DNA from: Paracoccus liaowanqingii
GTDB lineage: Bacteria; Pseudomonadota; Alphaproteobacteria; Rhodobacterales; Rhodobacteraceae
Direction of reading: 5' to 3'
Length of the DNA: 64,000 nt
Assembly (NCBI RefSeq): GCF_004683865.2
Contig: NZ_CP040759.1
Location: forward strand, 19,455-83,454
This document shows, one piece after another, positions 26,217-36,371 of this stretch. Under the pieces are notes generated by a model. It did not search any database. It was given only the letters and a program-made list of their open reading frames with translations, and was not told where the DNA came from. Numbering within the stretch: the stretch's first letter is position 1; the number at the start of each line of letters is the position of its first letter. Position numbers and translations under genes: made by a program.

Positions 26217-26449
26217 TGATCTTTGGCTAAGACGGGCTCCGTCGAGGCCTAATAGAACAAATAGTGAACATTACTTTGGTTGGTCAAGTGCGCATAAGGA
26301 TTCGCTCATCAAGGTTGACAACTTGGGGTTGCTATTATCTGCTGGCCGTATTGGCTTGATGAAGTGTGACTATGAGCAATTTCGGATACAAATAATTGCA
26401 AATTATTCTTTCTCGAGAGTGAAGAGTTGTGTGCTTTAAGGGTGCAGGA

Positions 26450-26767
26450 ATGAATAGTTCAGATGCGTTCGAACAATCTGATTGGCAGGGCCTCTCAGGC
26501 GCAGATCAAGACACCCTGCGCTTCTGGTTGCAAGCAACAATAGCTCTCCAGCCGCTTGCGAAGGCAGCTGGGGTCGACCAAAAAAGCAAAGGTTCCATGA
26601 TTTCCCAAGGGCTGGCATTCGAGGATAATCATGAAATTTACGGCTACACCTTGAACCTCACGGATAGAGGATGGCTTGCGATTGAATGGCTAAACCGCAA
26701 CGATATTAGTATTTCTCTCTCCGGGTCTTTTGAAGACCAACCCCAATCATCGGGACTTTCCATATAA
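26450..26767 (+). CDS. Hypothetical protein, about 105 residues
   Basis: An acidic, soluble protein that I do not recognise (MNSSDAFEQSDWQGLSGADQ, LRFWLQATIALQPLAKAAGV, NHEIYGYTLNLTDRGWLAIE). The ATG at 26450 is preferred over the frame opening at 26429. The 200 bases before it are AT-rich and may hold its promoter. It is convergent with the large minus-strand gene that follows. Confidence 0.5.
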   Translation: MNSSDAFEQSDWQGLSGADQDTLRFWLQATIALQPLAKAAGVDQKSKGSMISQGLAFEDNHEIYGYTLNLTDRGWLAIEWLNRNDISISLSGSFEDQPQSSGLSI

Positions 26768-26954
26768 AAAATCCGCCGTGGCGTTAACTTTTTATTAACA
26801 ATCGCATCAAATAGAAATAATTTTAGCATGTCCCACACGCGGGACCGAAAACAAAGCCGAATTTTGGTCTCGCCCTGCACCCTTTTGAGGTTCTGAAAGT
26901 TCACGAAGCATTCTTGCAAGGATTGCTTCCAACAGTCGTGACCGGGTTCCCACC

Positions 26955-29069
26955 TCACATCTGCTTATTGGCGAAGCGCTGCCTCAGCCATGCCGGCAGT
27001 GAAACCGACAACTCGAGGTGGTCGAACCGACCATCTGTCGCCCTTTCGAGTACCTTCCGGATTGACTTGCCCTGCGAACCAAGTGCCTTGGTCGGCCAAT
27101 TGGGTTTCGTGGCCTCCCAAGCAGTCAGATAGCCGTCTGCCCAGATGGGGATGAGCGGGATCTCGGTGGGGATCAGAGCCGCATCGCCCCCCGCCTGCAT
27201 CTTTGAGACGGTGCCGTTGTAATGCAGCATAAGGAGTTCGACAAAGCGGGACAGCTTCTTGTCAGTCTTCAGGTTGGCCGCAACAAGATCGAGGAGAGGG
27301 CTGAGCCAGTCGGGGGGCGCTACGGAGAGCGGTGCGGTACAGACCCCCATGAGATAGCCATCAAGCCAGGGCTCGGTCAGCCCGGCCGGACGCAGTAGTC
27401 TTGCCAACTCGCCTTTCTTCTCGGCCGCGAAGGCTGGCGCCACGGACGATGATACGAAAGGCCCCTCCAGGTCCGGGCCAAACAGTCCGCCCTGGCCATT
27501 CCCCCGGTCGATCCAGACAATGATGGATTGGTCGCAGATGAATTTCATGACCGGGATCTTCTTCAGATCCCGCCCATGCATCAGCGCACTAGCAACGGCG
27601 ATGAACGTGTCTGCGTCGTCCGCTCCGATTGCACTGAGCAGCAGCGCGTTGCGGGCGATGACGGCGGCCCAATGCGCGCGGCGGGCTTCCAGCACACTCC
27701 ACATGCTTCGGGTCAGAGCAGTGTGGGATTTTGCGCTCTCCAGTCCGGCCACCGTCTCGTCACTGTCCTCGAACCAGATCGCTAGCATTGGATACTGGTC
27801 CACCCAATACTGGCTGGCGGTGATCAGCCGCCCACGGGCCTGTACTGGCAGGCCGGCAATACGACCATCGGGATCGGCCAACCCAAGGATCGCCTCAACC
27901 GAAGCGGAGAGAGGGCGTAACCCAACAAGGCTGCAGGACTGTACCACATCCACTAGCCCCGGTACGGGTGCCAAGCCCGCCTCCAGCCCCTCGGCCACTG
28001 CGAGGCCGATTGCCTGCGCCATGTACTTTGGAGAAACGTCAAAGGCCTCGATCTCATCGGTAATCCGGGCCATGATAGCGCGCTGCTCAGTAGCGCTGGC
28101 GCAGGGCAGGACGTAGGCATCCTTTACCCCGAACCCTTGTTTCAGCAGAACCAGGGCAACGCTGCGCGAACTTCCCGTCTGAACTGTCGCCGCCATGCTT
28201 TGTGTCCCGGAACCATCAACAAGACTGGCGACGACCCGATGCAACTTCCGCTTGGGCTTGCTGATGGCGCTTGCTATCCCCTTGCGCATGGCATCACGAA
28301 CAAGCCCATCCAAGCGGTCGCGCACCACAGCATCTGTCAGCCAGCTTCGCAGGATCGTGAGCCGCGCCAGCACCTCTGCAGAAAGTTGCCCAGACGCTAG
28401 TCGGTTGAATAGGCCTTCCACCGCGCCGGAGCGGATCTCTGCACTGGCGTCGAGCAGCCAGCCACAACCAAGTTCGGCGTAGATTTCCGGCGGACGCCCC
28501 ACGACGACCCGGACCAATGCCTCGCGTGCCCCGGGTGCCATGGTGGGGAACATCTCGGCAAACATCGAGTAGAGGGCCGAACTGCCGCCGTCCTCTTGGA
28601 TCAGCGGGCCAACCAGGCTGTCGAGAAGGGAGCCGAAATCAGCTGGATCTTGGCTCTCCCTAACGACCTCGTTGAAAGCAACCTCCTGCAAGGCGAGACT
28701 TTCCGGCGGGGTCAGGCCGGCGAGCACCCATGCTCTCGATACTGCCAGACGGCCTCTGAACGTCAAAATGCCTGTTACGACTAGCATGCTCAGATGGGTT
28801 TCAAGGCTATCAATAAAGAGCTTACCCTGCTGCCGCCCGTTCTCGCGCGCCATTCTGGCTTCGTCCAAGGCGGCACCCAGCAGGTGACTCATACGCTCCT
28901 CTACATCCTCGACCGTGGAGATGCTGGCCAGTGCTCCCAGCAAGTCCGCCGCATCCGCAGGTACCCTCAGAAGCGCCCGCCCGAATGCCGTCAGCTTCTC
29001 CGCCTGCACCTTCGGATTAGTGTTCTGCGCAAGAGCGGTGATCATGGTCGTGACGGAGCTGGGCAGCAT
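26955..29069 (-). CDS. Large alpha-helical protein of unknown function
   Basis: About 704 residues from the ATG at 29069 (MLPSSVTTMITALAQNTNPK); a longer frame to 29240 exists, but its first 57 residues look non-coding. The sequence is rich in Leu/Ala helices repeated at intervals, suggesting HEAT-like repeats, without catalytic motifs or membrane segments. The end (YLTAWEATKPNWPTKALGSQ, HLELSVSLPAWLRQRF) resembles short conserved C-terminal domains of uncharacterised proteins. The start overlaps the preceding gene by 28 bp, suggesting a two-gene unit. A scaffold role is only a guess. Confidence 0.6.
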   Translation of the reverse strand: MLPSSVTTMITALAQNTNPKVQAEKLTAFGRALLRVPADAADLLGALASISTVEDVEERMSHLLGAALDEARMARENGRQQGKLFIDSLETHLSMLVVTGILTFRGRLAVSRAWVLAGLTPPESLALQEVAFNEVVRESQDPADFGSLLDSLVGPLIQEDGGSSALYSMFAEMFPTMAPGAREALVRVVVGRPPEIYAELGCGWLLDASAEIRSGAVEGLFNRLASGQLSAEVLARLTILRSWLTDAVVRDRLDGLVRDAMRKGIASAISKPKRKLHRVVASLVDGSGTQSMAATVQTGSSRSVALVLLKQGFGVKDAYVLPCASATEQRAIMARITDEIEAFDVSPKYMAQAIGLAVAEGLEAGLAPVPGLVDVVQSCSLVGLRPLSASVEAILGLADPDGRIAGLPVQARGRLITASQYWVDQYPMLAIWFEDSDETVAGLESAKSHTALTRSMWSVLEARRAHWAAVIARNALLLSAIGADDADTFIAVASALMHGRDLKKIPVMKFICDQSIIVWIDRGNGQGGLFGPDLEGPFVSSSVAPAFAAEKKGELARLLRPAGLTEPWLDGYLMGVCTAPLSVAPPDWLSPLLDLVAANLKTDKKLSRFVELLMLHYNGTVSKMQAGGDAALIPTEIPLIPIWADGYLTAWEATKPNWPTKALGSQGKSIRKVLERATDGRFDHLELSVSLPAWLRQRFANKQM

Positions 29070-29692
29070 GGAGGTCCCGGAAAAACCAAAGGTAACCCAC
29101 GTCGATCCTGCATCGACACAGGCTGCAGTGCAAGCAAAGGGAGTTCGCTTGAGTTGGGACGCCACCAATGCACCAGATCCCACACAGGTCGGGCAGTCCA
29201 AACCCTCCGTGCAAAATATTGCGGATTTCTCGTGGCCCAACCAATGATCAGGTCTTGTCCATCCGGCAATTGGCGCACCAGAGGCACCGAACGTTCAGAG
29301 CGAAGGCCTAGAAAAGCGCAGAAGGCGGCGAAATCTTCGAACCACCTGTGTTCTTGGGAGAACGACTGGACGATCATGGCAGCAGCGCCCGTGTTCATCC
29401 GATCCGCCTCGATGATCGCAGCTGCAGTTCGGTGAAAGAGTTGGTAGCGAAGATTCCGAGGCGGCTCTACGAGGGGTACAATGGATCGGGCCTCGACGCG
29501 CAAAAACTGGATCATTCCTGCGGCAGTCGTGGCCAGCAGAAGCCAGTTGAGAACTTCGAACCTGTCGCCAAGGGTCATCGAGAGAGCACAAGATGAGAGC
29601 GACGCAGCGGAGACAACCGTTCCAGCCAAGTCGAGCCGCAGGCCGCTTTGATGCTGGCGGTCCACAGGGACCCCCTGCAGGATCATAAGCAA
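29042..29692 (-). CDS. Chimeric protein: MFS transporter piece fused to a DUF6946-like domain
   Basis: A 216-residue frame. Residues about 15-85 look like the middle of a DHA2-type MFS transporter (QSGLRLDLAGTVVSAASLSS, two membrane segments, then VEARSIVPLVEPPRNLRYQL). Residues about 86-155 (HRTAAAIIEADRMNTGAAAM, IVQSFSQEHRWFEDFAAFCA, DLIIGWATRNPQYF) resemble small uncharacterised DUF6946-like proteins. The join suggests a recombination product; the 60 residues after it look out of frame. It may be non-functional or a small new membrane protein. Confidence 0.4.
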   Translation of the reverse strand: MLMILQGVPVDRQHQSGLRLDLAGTVVSAASLSSCALSMTLGDRFEVLNWLLLATTAAGMIQFLRVEARSIVPLVEPPRNLRYQLFHRTAAAIIEADRMNTGAAAMIVQSFSQEHRWFEDFAAFCAFLGLRSERSVPLVRQLPDGQDLIIGWATRNPQYFARRVWTARPVWDLVHWWRPNSSELPLLALQPVSMQDRRGLPLVFPGPPCCPAPSRP

Positions 29693-29799
29693 CGCTGTAG
29701 TTTGCCCTGCTTACCGTTATAAAAAAGTATTGGCCGTCTGACGCGGTTGTTCAGAGCCGACTCATTACCGTGCTCCGGTACAGGACGGTTCAACAGCTG

Positions 29800-30975
29800 T
29801 CAGTCGCCGCCGAAGAGGTCGCGGGTATAGACCTTGTCCTCGACACCCTTGAGGTCGTCGGTCAGCCGGTTCGCCACGATCAGCCCGGCACGCGCCTTGA
29901 AGGCCTCTAGGTCGGTGATCACCTCGGAGCCGTAGAACTGGGTTTCGTCCATGGCGGGCTCGTAGACGATGACCTCGACGCCCTTGGCCTTCAGCCGCTT
30001 CATGATGCCCTGCACGGCGGACTGGCGGAAATTGTCCGACCCGGCCTTCATCACCAGCCGATAGATCCCCACCACCTGCGGGCGCCGCGCCAGAATATGG
30101 TCGGCGATCACGTCCTTGCGGGTGCGGTTCGCCTCGACCACGGCGGCAATCAGGTTCTGGGGCACGTCGGCATAGTTGGCCAAGAGCTGCTTGCTGTCCT
30201 TGGGCAGGCAATAGCCGCCATAGCCGAAGGAGGGGTTGTTGTAATGCCCGCCGATACGGGGATCCAGGCCCACGCCCTCGATGATCTGGCGGCTGTCCAG
30301 CCCGCTGGTCAGGGCATAGCTGTCCAGCTCGTTGAAATAGGCGACGCGCAGGGCAAGATAGGTATTGGCGAACAGCTTGATCGCCTCGGCCTCGGTGGGG
30401 CCGGTCAGCAGGATCGGGACATCGTCGTCCAACGCGGCCTCGGCCAGCAGGTCGGCAAAGACGCGGCCGCGCGGGCTGTCCTCGCCCACCACGATGCGCG
30501 AGGGGTGCAGGTTGTCGTGCAGCGCACGGCCCTCGCGCAGGAATTCGGGGCTGAAGATCACCTGATCGGTGCCGAGCCGCGCCCGCACGTCCAGCGTGAA
30601 GCCCACGGGCACGGTCGATTTCACCACGATCACCGCCTGCGGGGCCAGCCGCATGACATCCGCGATCACCGCCTCGACGCTGGAGGTGTCGAAGCGGTTA
30701 GTGACAGGATCGTAGTTGGTGGGCGTGGCCACGATGACATGGTCGGCGCCCGCATAGGCGGTGGCGGGGTCGGTCGTGGCGGTCAGGTCCAGATCGCGGG
30801 TCGCCAGATGATGAGCGATGTCCGCGTCGATGATCGGGCAGAGGCGGTCGTTCAGCATGGCGACGCGGTCCGCGTCCACGTCCAGCGCCCGGACCGTGTT
30901 GCGCCCGGCCAGAAGGACCGCGTTCGACAGGCCCACATAGCCGATCCCGGCAATGGCAATATTACAAAATGCCAA
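29800..30975 (-). CDS. ugd: UDP-glucose 6-dehydrogenase
   Basis: Oxidises UDP-glucose to UDP-glucuronate with NAD+, supplying the decarboxylase at 53530 and acidic sugars. The 391-residue protein has the Rossmann start [61 protein letters not shown] and the catalytic Cys in [17 protein letters not shown]. The start appears to be TTG at 30975, with AAGGGA seven bases upstream; no ATG is near. The AT-rich bases above 30976 should contain the promoter. The gene is in the same direction as the fragments and glycosyltransferase upstream. Confidence 0.95.
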   Translation of the reverse strand: MAFCNIAIAGIGYVGLSNAVLLAGRNTVRALDVDADRVAMLNDRLCPIIDADIAHHLATRDLDLTATTDPATAYAGADHVIVATPTNYDPVTNRFDTSSVEAVIADVMRLAPQAVIVVKSTVPVGFTLDVRARLGTDQVIFSPEFLREGRALHDNLHPSRIVVGEDSPRGRVFADLLAEAALDDDVPILLTGPTEAEAIKLFANTYLALRVAYFNELDSYALTSGLDSRQIIEGVGLDPRIGGHYNNPSFGYGGYCLPKDSKQLLANYADVPQNLIAAVVEANRTRKDVIADHILARRPQVVGIYRLVMKAGSDNFRQSAVQGIMKRLKAKGVEVIVYEPAMDETQFYGSEVITDLEAFKARAGLIVANRLTDDLKGVEDKVYTRDLFGGD

Positions 30976-31008
30976 TTTCTTTTCCCTTACTATTATATTT
31001 TGTGGAAT

Positions 31009-31347
31009 TTATGATTCCTTGCAGTATCCCTGTGAAAGCAGGGCCGTCAGTACCAGCCAATACATCAGCAGAATGCGGATGCATCTCCTGTACAGGAACC
31101 GCAGGATCCGGACCGGTTGTCCGACATCGCTGTGGTGGGCACGGGCGATGATGAACCCAGACAGGACAAAGAAGAATTCAACGGCGCCGTAGCCCCATCC
31201 GAAGCCTTGCCACGCAGTATCCCCGTCGTACAGACGCAGCGGCAGCATGAAATTGTTGGCGTGATAAAGGACAACCAAAACAGTGGCAGCCGCACGCCCG
31301 GCCTGCAGAACCTCCAGCCGTTCCGGTGCCGGCCGAGACACTTTCAC
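31009..31347 (-). pseudogene. Acyltransferase-3 family protein, N-terminal fragment
   Basis: The 112-residue frame has the start of an acyltransferase-3 membrane protein: LQAGRAAATVLVVLYHANNF and VEFFFVLSGFIIARAHHSDV, with the conserved H and the LSGF motif. The family is normally 330-400 residues with ten membrane segments; here the sequence ends 33 bp before ugd, so the rest was lost by deletion. The start overlaps the stop of the upstream glycosyltransferase by 4 bp, showing it was once the next gene in that operon. Full-length relatives add acetyl groups to polysaccharide. Confidence 0.8.
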
Positions 31348-32566
31348 GGCGCTGGCCTGAACCGCTCGTAGAGCGCTTCCAGACGGCGACGCGCAGTCTG
31401 CGGGTGGAACTGATCGTACGCCGAGGCGACTGCGCCAGCACTCAGTTCCTCGTAAAGCGCTCGATCGTCCCAGCTGCCTGCCAAGCGCTCGAATAGCGCC
31501 GCTGACAGAGAGGCGGTCGCAGCCTCATAGGCTTCGAGGTATCCCGGATCCTGCTGCCGGTAAAGCCAAGACCATTTGCCGACAATCCGGTCATTGTCGA
31601 ACGGCAGCAGGTGGCCATTTCGGCCCGTCTGGATAATTTCGGGCAGGACGCAGGTATTCGTGGCGATAACCGGCGTACCGGATGCAAGCGCCTCGATCGA
31701 GACAAAACCGAACGTGTCGTGGAAGGTCGGGAAGATGAGGTAATCCGCCGCATCCATGAGGTCATACACTGCTTTCGGTGGCAGACTGACATAATGCGTG
31801 ACCCCCTCCTGATCCAGATCATGCAGCGCGGCGTCAACATAGGCGTGGTCTGGCGGCCCGACATAGTCGTGAGGTGTCCAGGCGAGGGAGGAGACGACCG
31901 TCGTCTGCACTGGCACGCCCGCCCGGCGCAGCTTGCGATGTGCCCGCAGCAGGACCGGCCCCCCTTTCGCATGAAATCCCGCCCGACGAAGAGCAGCTTC
32001 AGGGGGCCCTTGCGCGATTTCGGCCGGTTCGTGCGGGGCGCGACTGCGGGATAAACCAATTCGGTTTTTTCAAGAAGCCGCGGCAGGTCCGGGAAATCGC
32101 GGTGCTGCTGCCTGAACTGACGCAGGGCATATTCTGAAATCGCGATGATGCCGCGGCAGCGTGCCGACAGCAGGTCGTTGCGCAGCCGCCGTTCAAGCCA
32201 GCCGATCCGGCGGTCGTCCGGCATCCTCGGCAGGTAATCCTCGAAGGTGACGACGTAGGGTCTGCGCGTTAGCCGGGGGATGGCATTCCAGGCGTGGATC
32301 GCTTCGAACCCCGGCTCAGGCAGGAAGGAGATCGAGTCCGCCCAAGACAGATACCGGTTGAGCGGCGTCATCGCCCGCTCGACGAAGCGGGCGTTGCTCT
32401 GGCCCAAGGCAATGGTGAAATAGACATGATAGCTGTGGCCCGTGCGAATCCGGATTGGCGCTGCCAACGGCTGTGGCGCACCCATGTCCGGCTGCGGCCG
32501 CAGACCAGGAGGCTGGTCCTGAGGTGGCGGAATCAGCACGGGCATCTGCGTGCCTTGCACAGTCAT
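31344..32566 (-). pseudogene. Glycosyltransferase family 4, single-base frameshift
   Basis: N-terminal piece from 32566: RIRTGHSYHVYFTIALGQSN, FEAIHAWNAIPRLTRRPYVV, LKLLFVGRDFMRKGG. C-terminal piece to 31344: VPVQTTVVSSLAWTPHDYVG, DAADYLIFPTFHDTFGFVSI, EALASGTPVIATNTCVLPEI. The join fails at a run of six G (minus strand, about 31960-31965); seven G would give KGGPVLLRAHRKLRRAGVPV in one frame. It would be a GT-B retaining enzyme adding one sugar to the repeat unit. It overlaps its neighbours on both sides by 4 bp, so the operon was intact until recently. Confidence 0.85.
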
Positions 32567-33621
32567 GCCGCAGACCTCGACGAGAAGCTGACGCGTGCAA
32601 ACTCGTCAAAGATATCATCGATCGACATGGTTAGACGCCAATCGGGATAGTCCGTCCGGAACCGGGTCAGGTCGGTGTAATAAACGACATGATCGCCGAT
32701 CCGGTTCTGGTCACTGAGGGTCCAGGTCAGAGTGCGTCCGGAAAGCTGACCAATCCTGTCGATCGACTCTAGAATAGACACGCTGTTCGCCTTGCCGCCG
32801 CCTAGGTTGTAGACAGCCCCTGCCCGCGGCGCGGCGATGAAAGCGTCAAAGGCGGCGATGACATCCCGGCTGTGAATCTGGTCGCGGACCTGCTTGCCCT
32901 TGTATCCGAAGATGGTGTAAGGGCGATCTTCGGCAGCTGCCTTGAAGATGTAGGACAGATAACCGTGCAGCTGGGCGCCGGAGTGCCCTGCGCCAGTCAA
33001 GCACCCGCCGCGGAAGCAGACGGTGTTCATCCCGAAATAGCGCCCATACTCCTGCACCATGACATCGGCTGCCACCTTGCTGGCTCCGAAGAGGCTGTGC
33101 TTGGTTTGGTCAATCGGGAAAGTCTCCGCAATTCCTTTGGCATGATGCGGGTCGTTGAAGTCGAACCTAGTGTCGTGCTCGACCAGCGAGATAAAATTCG
33201 GGCCATCGCCGTAGACCTTATTGGTGCTGGTGAAGAGGAAGGGCGCTTCAGTGGCGTAGCGTCGCGTGGCCTCTAGGAGGTTTAGCGTGCCCACCGCATT
33301 GACTTCGAAATCGTCGAAGGGAATTGTCGCCGCAAGATCATGGCTGGGTTGAGCTGCACAGTGGATTACTGTATCGGGTCGAACCTCTGCGAAGAGATCG
33401 AGAACTGCGCGGCGGTCGCGGATGTCGATAGACGCGTGGCGATAGGCAGAGCAGTCCCGCTGCAGTCGGTCGCGCTGCCAAGCCGTGTCGCCATCGCTGC
33501 CGAAAAACACTCGGCGCATGTTGTTGTCGACGCCGATGACATTCCAGCCTTGGCGGTCGTAGTGCCGCACCGCTTCCGAGCCGATCAGGCCCGCGCTGCC
33601 GGTCACGATCATGCGTTTCAT
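32563..33621 (-). CDS. NAD-dependent epimerase, CDP-paratose 2-epimerase-like
   Basis: An extended SDR of 352 residues acting on a nucleotide sugar. NAD-binding [15 protein letters not shown], followed by [20 protein letters not shown], a pattern typical of CDP-paratose 2-epimerase relatives; catalytic [12 protein letters not shown] and a YxxxK-like region; [12 protein letters not shown] and [15 protein letters not shown]. The start is ATG 33621 with AGAGGA six bases upstream; a longer frame to 33771 is not family-like. It overlaps the glycosyltransferase start by 4 bp. The actual substrate is not certain. Confidence 0.8.
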   Translation of the reverse strand: MKRMIVTGSAGLIGSEAVRHYDRQGWNVIGVDNNMRRVFFGSDGDTAWQRDRLQRDCSAYRHASIDIRDRRAVLDLFAEVRPDTVIHCAAQPSHDLAATIPFDDFEVNAVGTLNLLEATRRYATEAPFLFTSTNKVYGDGPNFISLVEHDTRFDFNDPHHAKGIAETFPIDQTKHSLFGASKVAADVMVQEYGRYFGMNTVCFRGGCLTGAGHSGAQLHGYLSYIFKAAAEDRPYTIFGYKGKQVRDQIHSRDVIAAFDAFIAAPRAGAVYNLGGGKANSVSILESIDRIGQLSGRTLTWTLSDQNRIGDHVVYYTDLTRFRTDYPDWRLTMSIDDIFDEFARVSFSSRSAA

Positions 33622-33635
33622 GGTTTGTCCTCTGT

Positions 33636-34418
33636 TCAAGAAGTGCGCGCTGCCCATTGCCGGGCCAGTGCAAAGAGAAAGATCGAATTGGTCACGGCGT
33701 ACCGGCCAAACAGCCGCCTCGGCTCCTGGCTCAGGCGGAACAGCCACTCTAGCGCGTGATCCTGCATCCATTGAGGTGCCTGCCGCTTATGGCCAGCATG
33801 AAAATCGAAGGCCGCACCCACGCAAACCTGGGGCAAGCCGATGATGTCGCGGTGATCAAAGGCGAAGAGTTCCTGCCGTGGGCACCCCAAGCCGATGAAG
33901 ACGATACCTGCGCCACTGTCGCGCACCCGCTGCGCAAGGGTCGCGCTTTCATCAGCTTGGAGCGGGCGAAATAGGGACGGCTCCGCCCCTGCCACCCGCA
34001 GCTTAGGAATCTTGGCGACCAATGCTTGGCTAAGCGCAGTGACGACCTCCCCGGTCGAACCATAGAGGAAGACCGGGATGTCCTGCGTAGCCGCAGCCTC
34101 GCAGATCCTTAGCATCAGCGTGGGGCCATAGACGCGGTCCGTTAAACCTGCACGATAAAGCAAGTTCAGTGCCATGCGAACCGGTTGGCCATCCGGTGTG
34201 ACGATGTCGAACCGCTCGATCACTTGCCCCATTTCTGCCTTAGTCCGTGCCTCGACCACGCCATGAACCGCTAGGGCCGTAACAAGATATGGTTGCGATT
34301 GCCGTGCCGCGGCGATTACGCAATCTGCGGCGCGGTCATAGTCGACTACCGAGATGGGCACCCCGACAACCTTCCGGCGCGGCGGGGGCGTGGCTGAGGC
34401 TGCTTGCGCTGTTGTCAT
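33636..34418 (-). CDS. WecG/TagA/CpsF family glycosyltransferase
   Basis: A 260-residue GT26-family enzyme, which transfers a sugar such as ManNAc or a uronic acid onto a lipid-linked acceptor at the inner membrane. Family stretches: [95 protein letters not shown] and [20 protein letters not shown]. Normal length. It lies 14 bp before the epimerase and directly after a small possible frame behind the polymerase gene. Confidence 0.92.
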   Translation of the reverse strand: MTTAQAASATPPPRRKVVGVPISVVDYDRAADCVIAAARQSQPYLVTALAVHGVVEARTKAEMGQVIERFDIVTPDGQPVRMALNLLYRAGLTDRVYGPTLMLRICEAAATQDIPVFLYGSTGEVVTALSQALVAKIPKLRVAGAEPSLFRPLQADESATLAQRVRDSGAGIVFIGLGCPRQELFAFDHRDIIGLPQVCVGAAFDFHAGHKRQAPQWMQDHALEWLFRLSQEPRRLFGRYAVTNSIFLFALARQWAARTS

Positions 34419-34561
34419 GGTTGTCTTTCACATCGGCAGGTTAGCTGGTTGTCGAAACCGAGATTGCCAAGGATCCTAGCAATATCCGCGATGCCCATTC
34501 GGGCTGCTGCCAAGGCCTGATCGGACAGGTCGGCACGCCTTGCCACCTTTCGGAGAGCCAA
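34415..34561 (-). CDS. Possible small ORF of 48 residues between polymerase and WecG-type genes
   Basis: The 170-bp gap between two genes is open on the minus strand and translates as LALRKVARRADLSDQALAAA, RMGIADIARILGNLGFDNQL and a short end. Its TGA overlaps the ATG of the downstream gene (ATGA), the same coupling as the other genes here. The start would be TTG at 34561 or the ATG in the middle. No ribosome site is clear. It may be a small helical protein or the end of a lost gene. Confidence 0.35.
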   Translation of the reverse strand: MALRKVARRADLSDQALAAARMGIADIARILGNLGFDNQLTCRCERQP

Positions 34562-34588
34562 AACCTGTCCAAAAGGCTTAGCCAGCCC

Positions 34589-35944
34589 TTAAGCCCGGGG
34601 GCGCCCCTGCCCGGCCGACACCATCAGCACGGCTGCCGCAAAGATGATGAAGAGAAAGCTGTTCTGTACCAGCAGAAGGCTCTCGGTAAGGTTCATGACG
34701 ATGAACACGCATATCAAGACGTTCAGCCAGAGCCACCCTTCTTGGGGCCTGTGCCAGTGCAGCCAAGCGCCTCGGGCAAGCACGCGCCAGAGCACTGTTA
34801 GCAGTGGGATCGTGCCGATGATGCCGCAGCTGAGCATCCAGTCGCGGAAGCCGTTATGCGCATGCGGCGCGATCCAGGCGAGCTTGGTCCAGATCTCCCA
34901 AGCTTCTCCATTTCCCTGGGTCCAAAACGCTTGGTAGCCATGGCCCAGCAGCGGCCGTTGCAGGATATTTTGATCCACGAGCGCCCAGAGCGGCACCCGC
35001 CCAGTCAGCGACGGGTCCTTGCCGACGCCCTCGGCCAACAACTCCACCAGCACCTTGATCGACATCAACCCCACAAGAGCCACCTGCGCCGCAATCAGGA
35101 TTAGCACGATCCGGGTGGCGCCTCGGCTCCGGCGGAGCAGGGTATAAACCAGTGTGAAAAATCCAGACGCGGCCGATACCACTAGCGCCGTGCTTGATCC
35201 CGACAGGAGAAGACAGCAAAAGCTGGCGATCAGCAGAACAGTCGCCAAACCTCGCAAATTGGCCGTCCTGTCGACGAGAAGATTGGCCGTTGCCAGAATG
35301 CAGATCGCAGCATTCCAGCCTAGGACATTCTTGTGGTTGAAAACGCCGCGTAACTCATGGCCGACAGGCATATAGGCCATCTGGGGAGCAAGAACGGCAA
35401 ACAAAAGACTGCAGACCATGCTTGTGCCAAGTACCGCTACCACGATCAGAAGGAACTGCCGCGGCGTGAACCTTGTGGCGACGACATAGGCAAGAAGAAT
35501 TGACAGTGCGAGCCCGATCGACCGCCTTAGGGTGATTGACGGACTCACCGACCACAACGTTGACAAAAATGGTAACGCCACGAGCAAAGCAAAAGGCAGG
35601 TTTCCTCGCAACGTTGACAACAGTTGCCGCGGATGGCGCGCAGCGACCGAGATCGTAACAAGATAGACCGGTAGCAGCAGCATCTGCAGCGTTCGTTGTC
35701 CGGCTGCCGTTAGGTTGCCCGAGGCATCTGTGAAGGACAGGACCGTGACAGCCCCCGTGTGGAACAGTAGCAGGACGCTAACGACGCAGCATTCTACGGC
35801 CCTCCCACTGACCTGCACCCGATGAGGGCGGTAACCCACGGCAATTGTCATCGAGCTGACCTGCGAACGGCGTAATCTCTTTGCGACATACTGGGGTGGT
35901 GCGGCATGATTGACACTGGGTTGACTAGACGGGTCTAGTGTCAA
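34589..35944 (-). CDS. O-antigen ligase / Wzy-type polymerase family membrane protein
   Basis: A polytopic membrane protein of up to 451 residues with about ten to twelve hydrophobic segments. The Wzy_C/O-antigen ligase region includes NLPFALLVALPFLSTLWSVS, PVGHELRGVFNHKNVLGWNA and, in the periplasmic loop, GKDPSLTGRVPLWALVDQNI with PLLGHGYQAFW and WIAPHAHNGFRDWMLSCGII, all typical. It probably polymerises or ligates repeat units in the periplasm. The start is unclear: TTG 35944 follows a good GGAGAAGG, while ATG 35851 gives a shorter N-terminus. An overlapping inverted repeat could affect translation. Confidence 0.88.
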   Translation of the reverse strand: MTLDPSSQPSVNHAAPPQYVAKRLRRSQVSSMTIAVGYRPHRVQVSGRAVECCVVSVLLLFHTGAVTVLSFTDASGNLTAAGQRTLQMLLLPVYLVTISVAARHPRQLLSTLRGNLPFALLVALPFLSTLWSVSPSITLRRSIGLALSILLAYVVATRFTPRQFLLIVVAVLGTSMVCSLLFAVLAPQMAYMPVGHELRGVFNHKNVLGWNAAICILATANLLVDRTANLRGLATVLLIASFCCLLLSGSSTALVVSAASGFFTLVYTLLRRSRGATRIVLILIAAQVALVGLMSIKVLVELLAEGVGKDPSLTGRVPLWALVDQNILQRPLLGHGYQAFWTQGNGEAWEIWTKLAWIAPHAHNGFRDWMLSCGIIGTIPLLTVLWRVLARGAWLHWHRPQEGWLWLNVLICVFIVMNLTESLLLVQNSFLFIIFAAAVLMVSAGQGRPRA

Positions 35945-35949
35945 TCATG
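35905..35949. promoter_or_regulatory. Nested inverted repeat over the start of the polymerase gene
   Basis: Outer arms CATGATTGACACT (35905-35917) and AGTGTCAATCATG (35937-35949) pair perfectly. An inner stem ACTAGAC (35924-35930) with GTCTAGT (35933-35939) shares three bases with the outer right arm, so the two stems exclude each other in part. On the minus strand it begins right after GGAGAAGG and contains a 7-codon frame (MIDTRPV, stop) overlapping the TTG start, an arrangement that could be an operator or a translational switch. Confidence 0.5.
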
Positions 35950-36371
35950 CCTTCTCCTTTGTGAATTGGGCAAACCGGTGCCCCATCAGCCGAAAGGCGC
36001 TGCGGGCCTTACCGCCTTTTGATAGTGTGTTAGCAAAATAAAACTTCTGGCGATGGCCGCAGATCCGAATGCGTGCAAGCCGGTGATGCACGATCGGCTA
36101 GTCTTTGGGGGACTCACTTGGAGCAAGGACATCCCGTGACACATCCACCTGTGAATACGGAATCTTGGACAATCAGGCCAGCGGCCTCGGCACACGGGAT
36201 CGGCTGGCAACTTATGAACTTCGTCAACCGCTCTGATCAATGGCCTACAGACGGACAGTACAACTACCAATGCCTAGTCACGGAAGGCGAGTTTCTTTTC
36301 TGCGACTCTGTGGCCAGGTGTAATGATACTAACGTTGCGGCCCCGCTGCCCCACATACGGCGCAGGACAGG
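35950..36371. other. Divergent intergenic region in the exopolysaccharide cluster
   Basis: About 420 bp between the polymerase gene (minus) and the first of two glycosyltransferases (plus). An open plus frame at 36073-36375 has no recognisable features and is not called. The region should hold promoters in both directions; no unambiguous -10/-35 pair was identified. Confidence 0.4.

Noticed and set aside
29765..30211. Minus-strand frame of 148 codons at the end of ugd
   Set aside because: Alternative-frame shadow within the ugd coding region, Arg- and Gly-rich as such shadows are.
30097..31014. Plus-strand frame of 305 codons over ugd
   Set aside because: Antisense shadow; ugd on the minus strand has catalytic and cofactor motifs.
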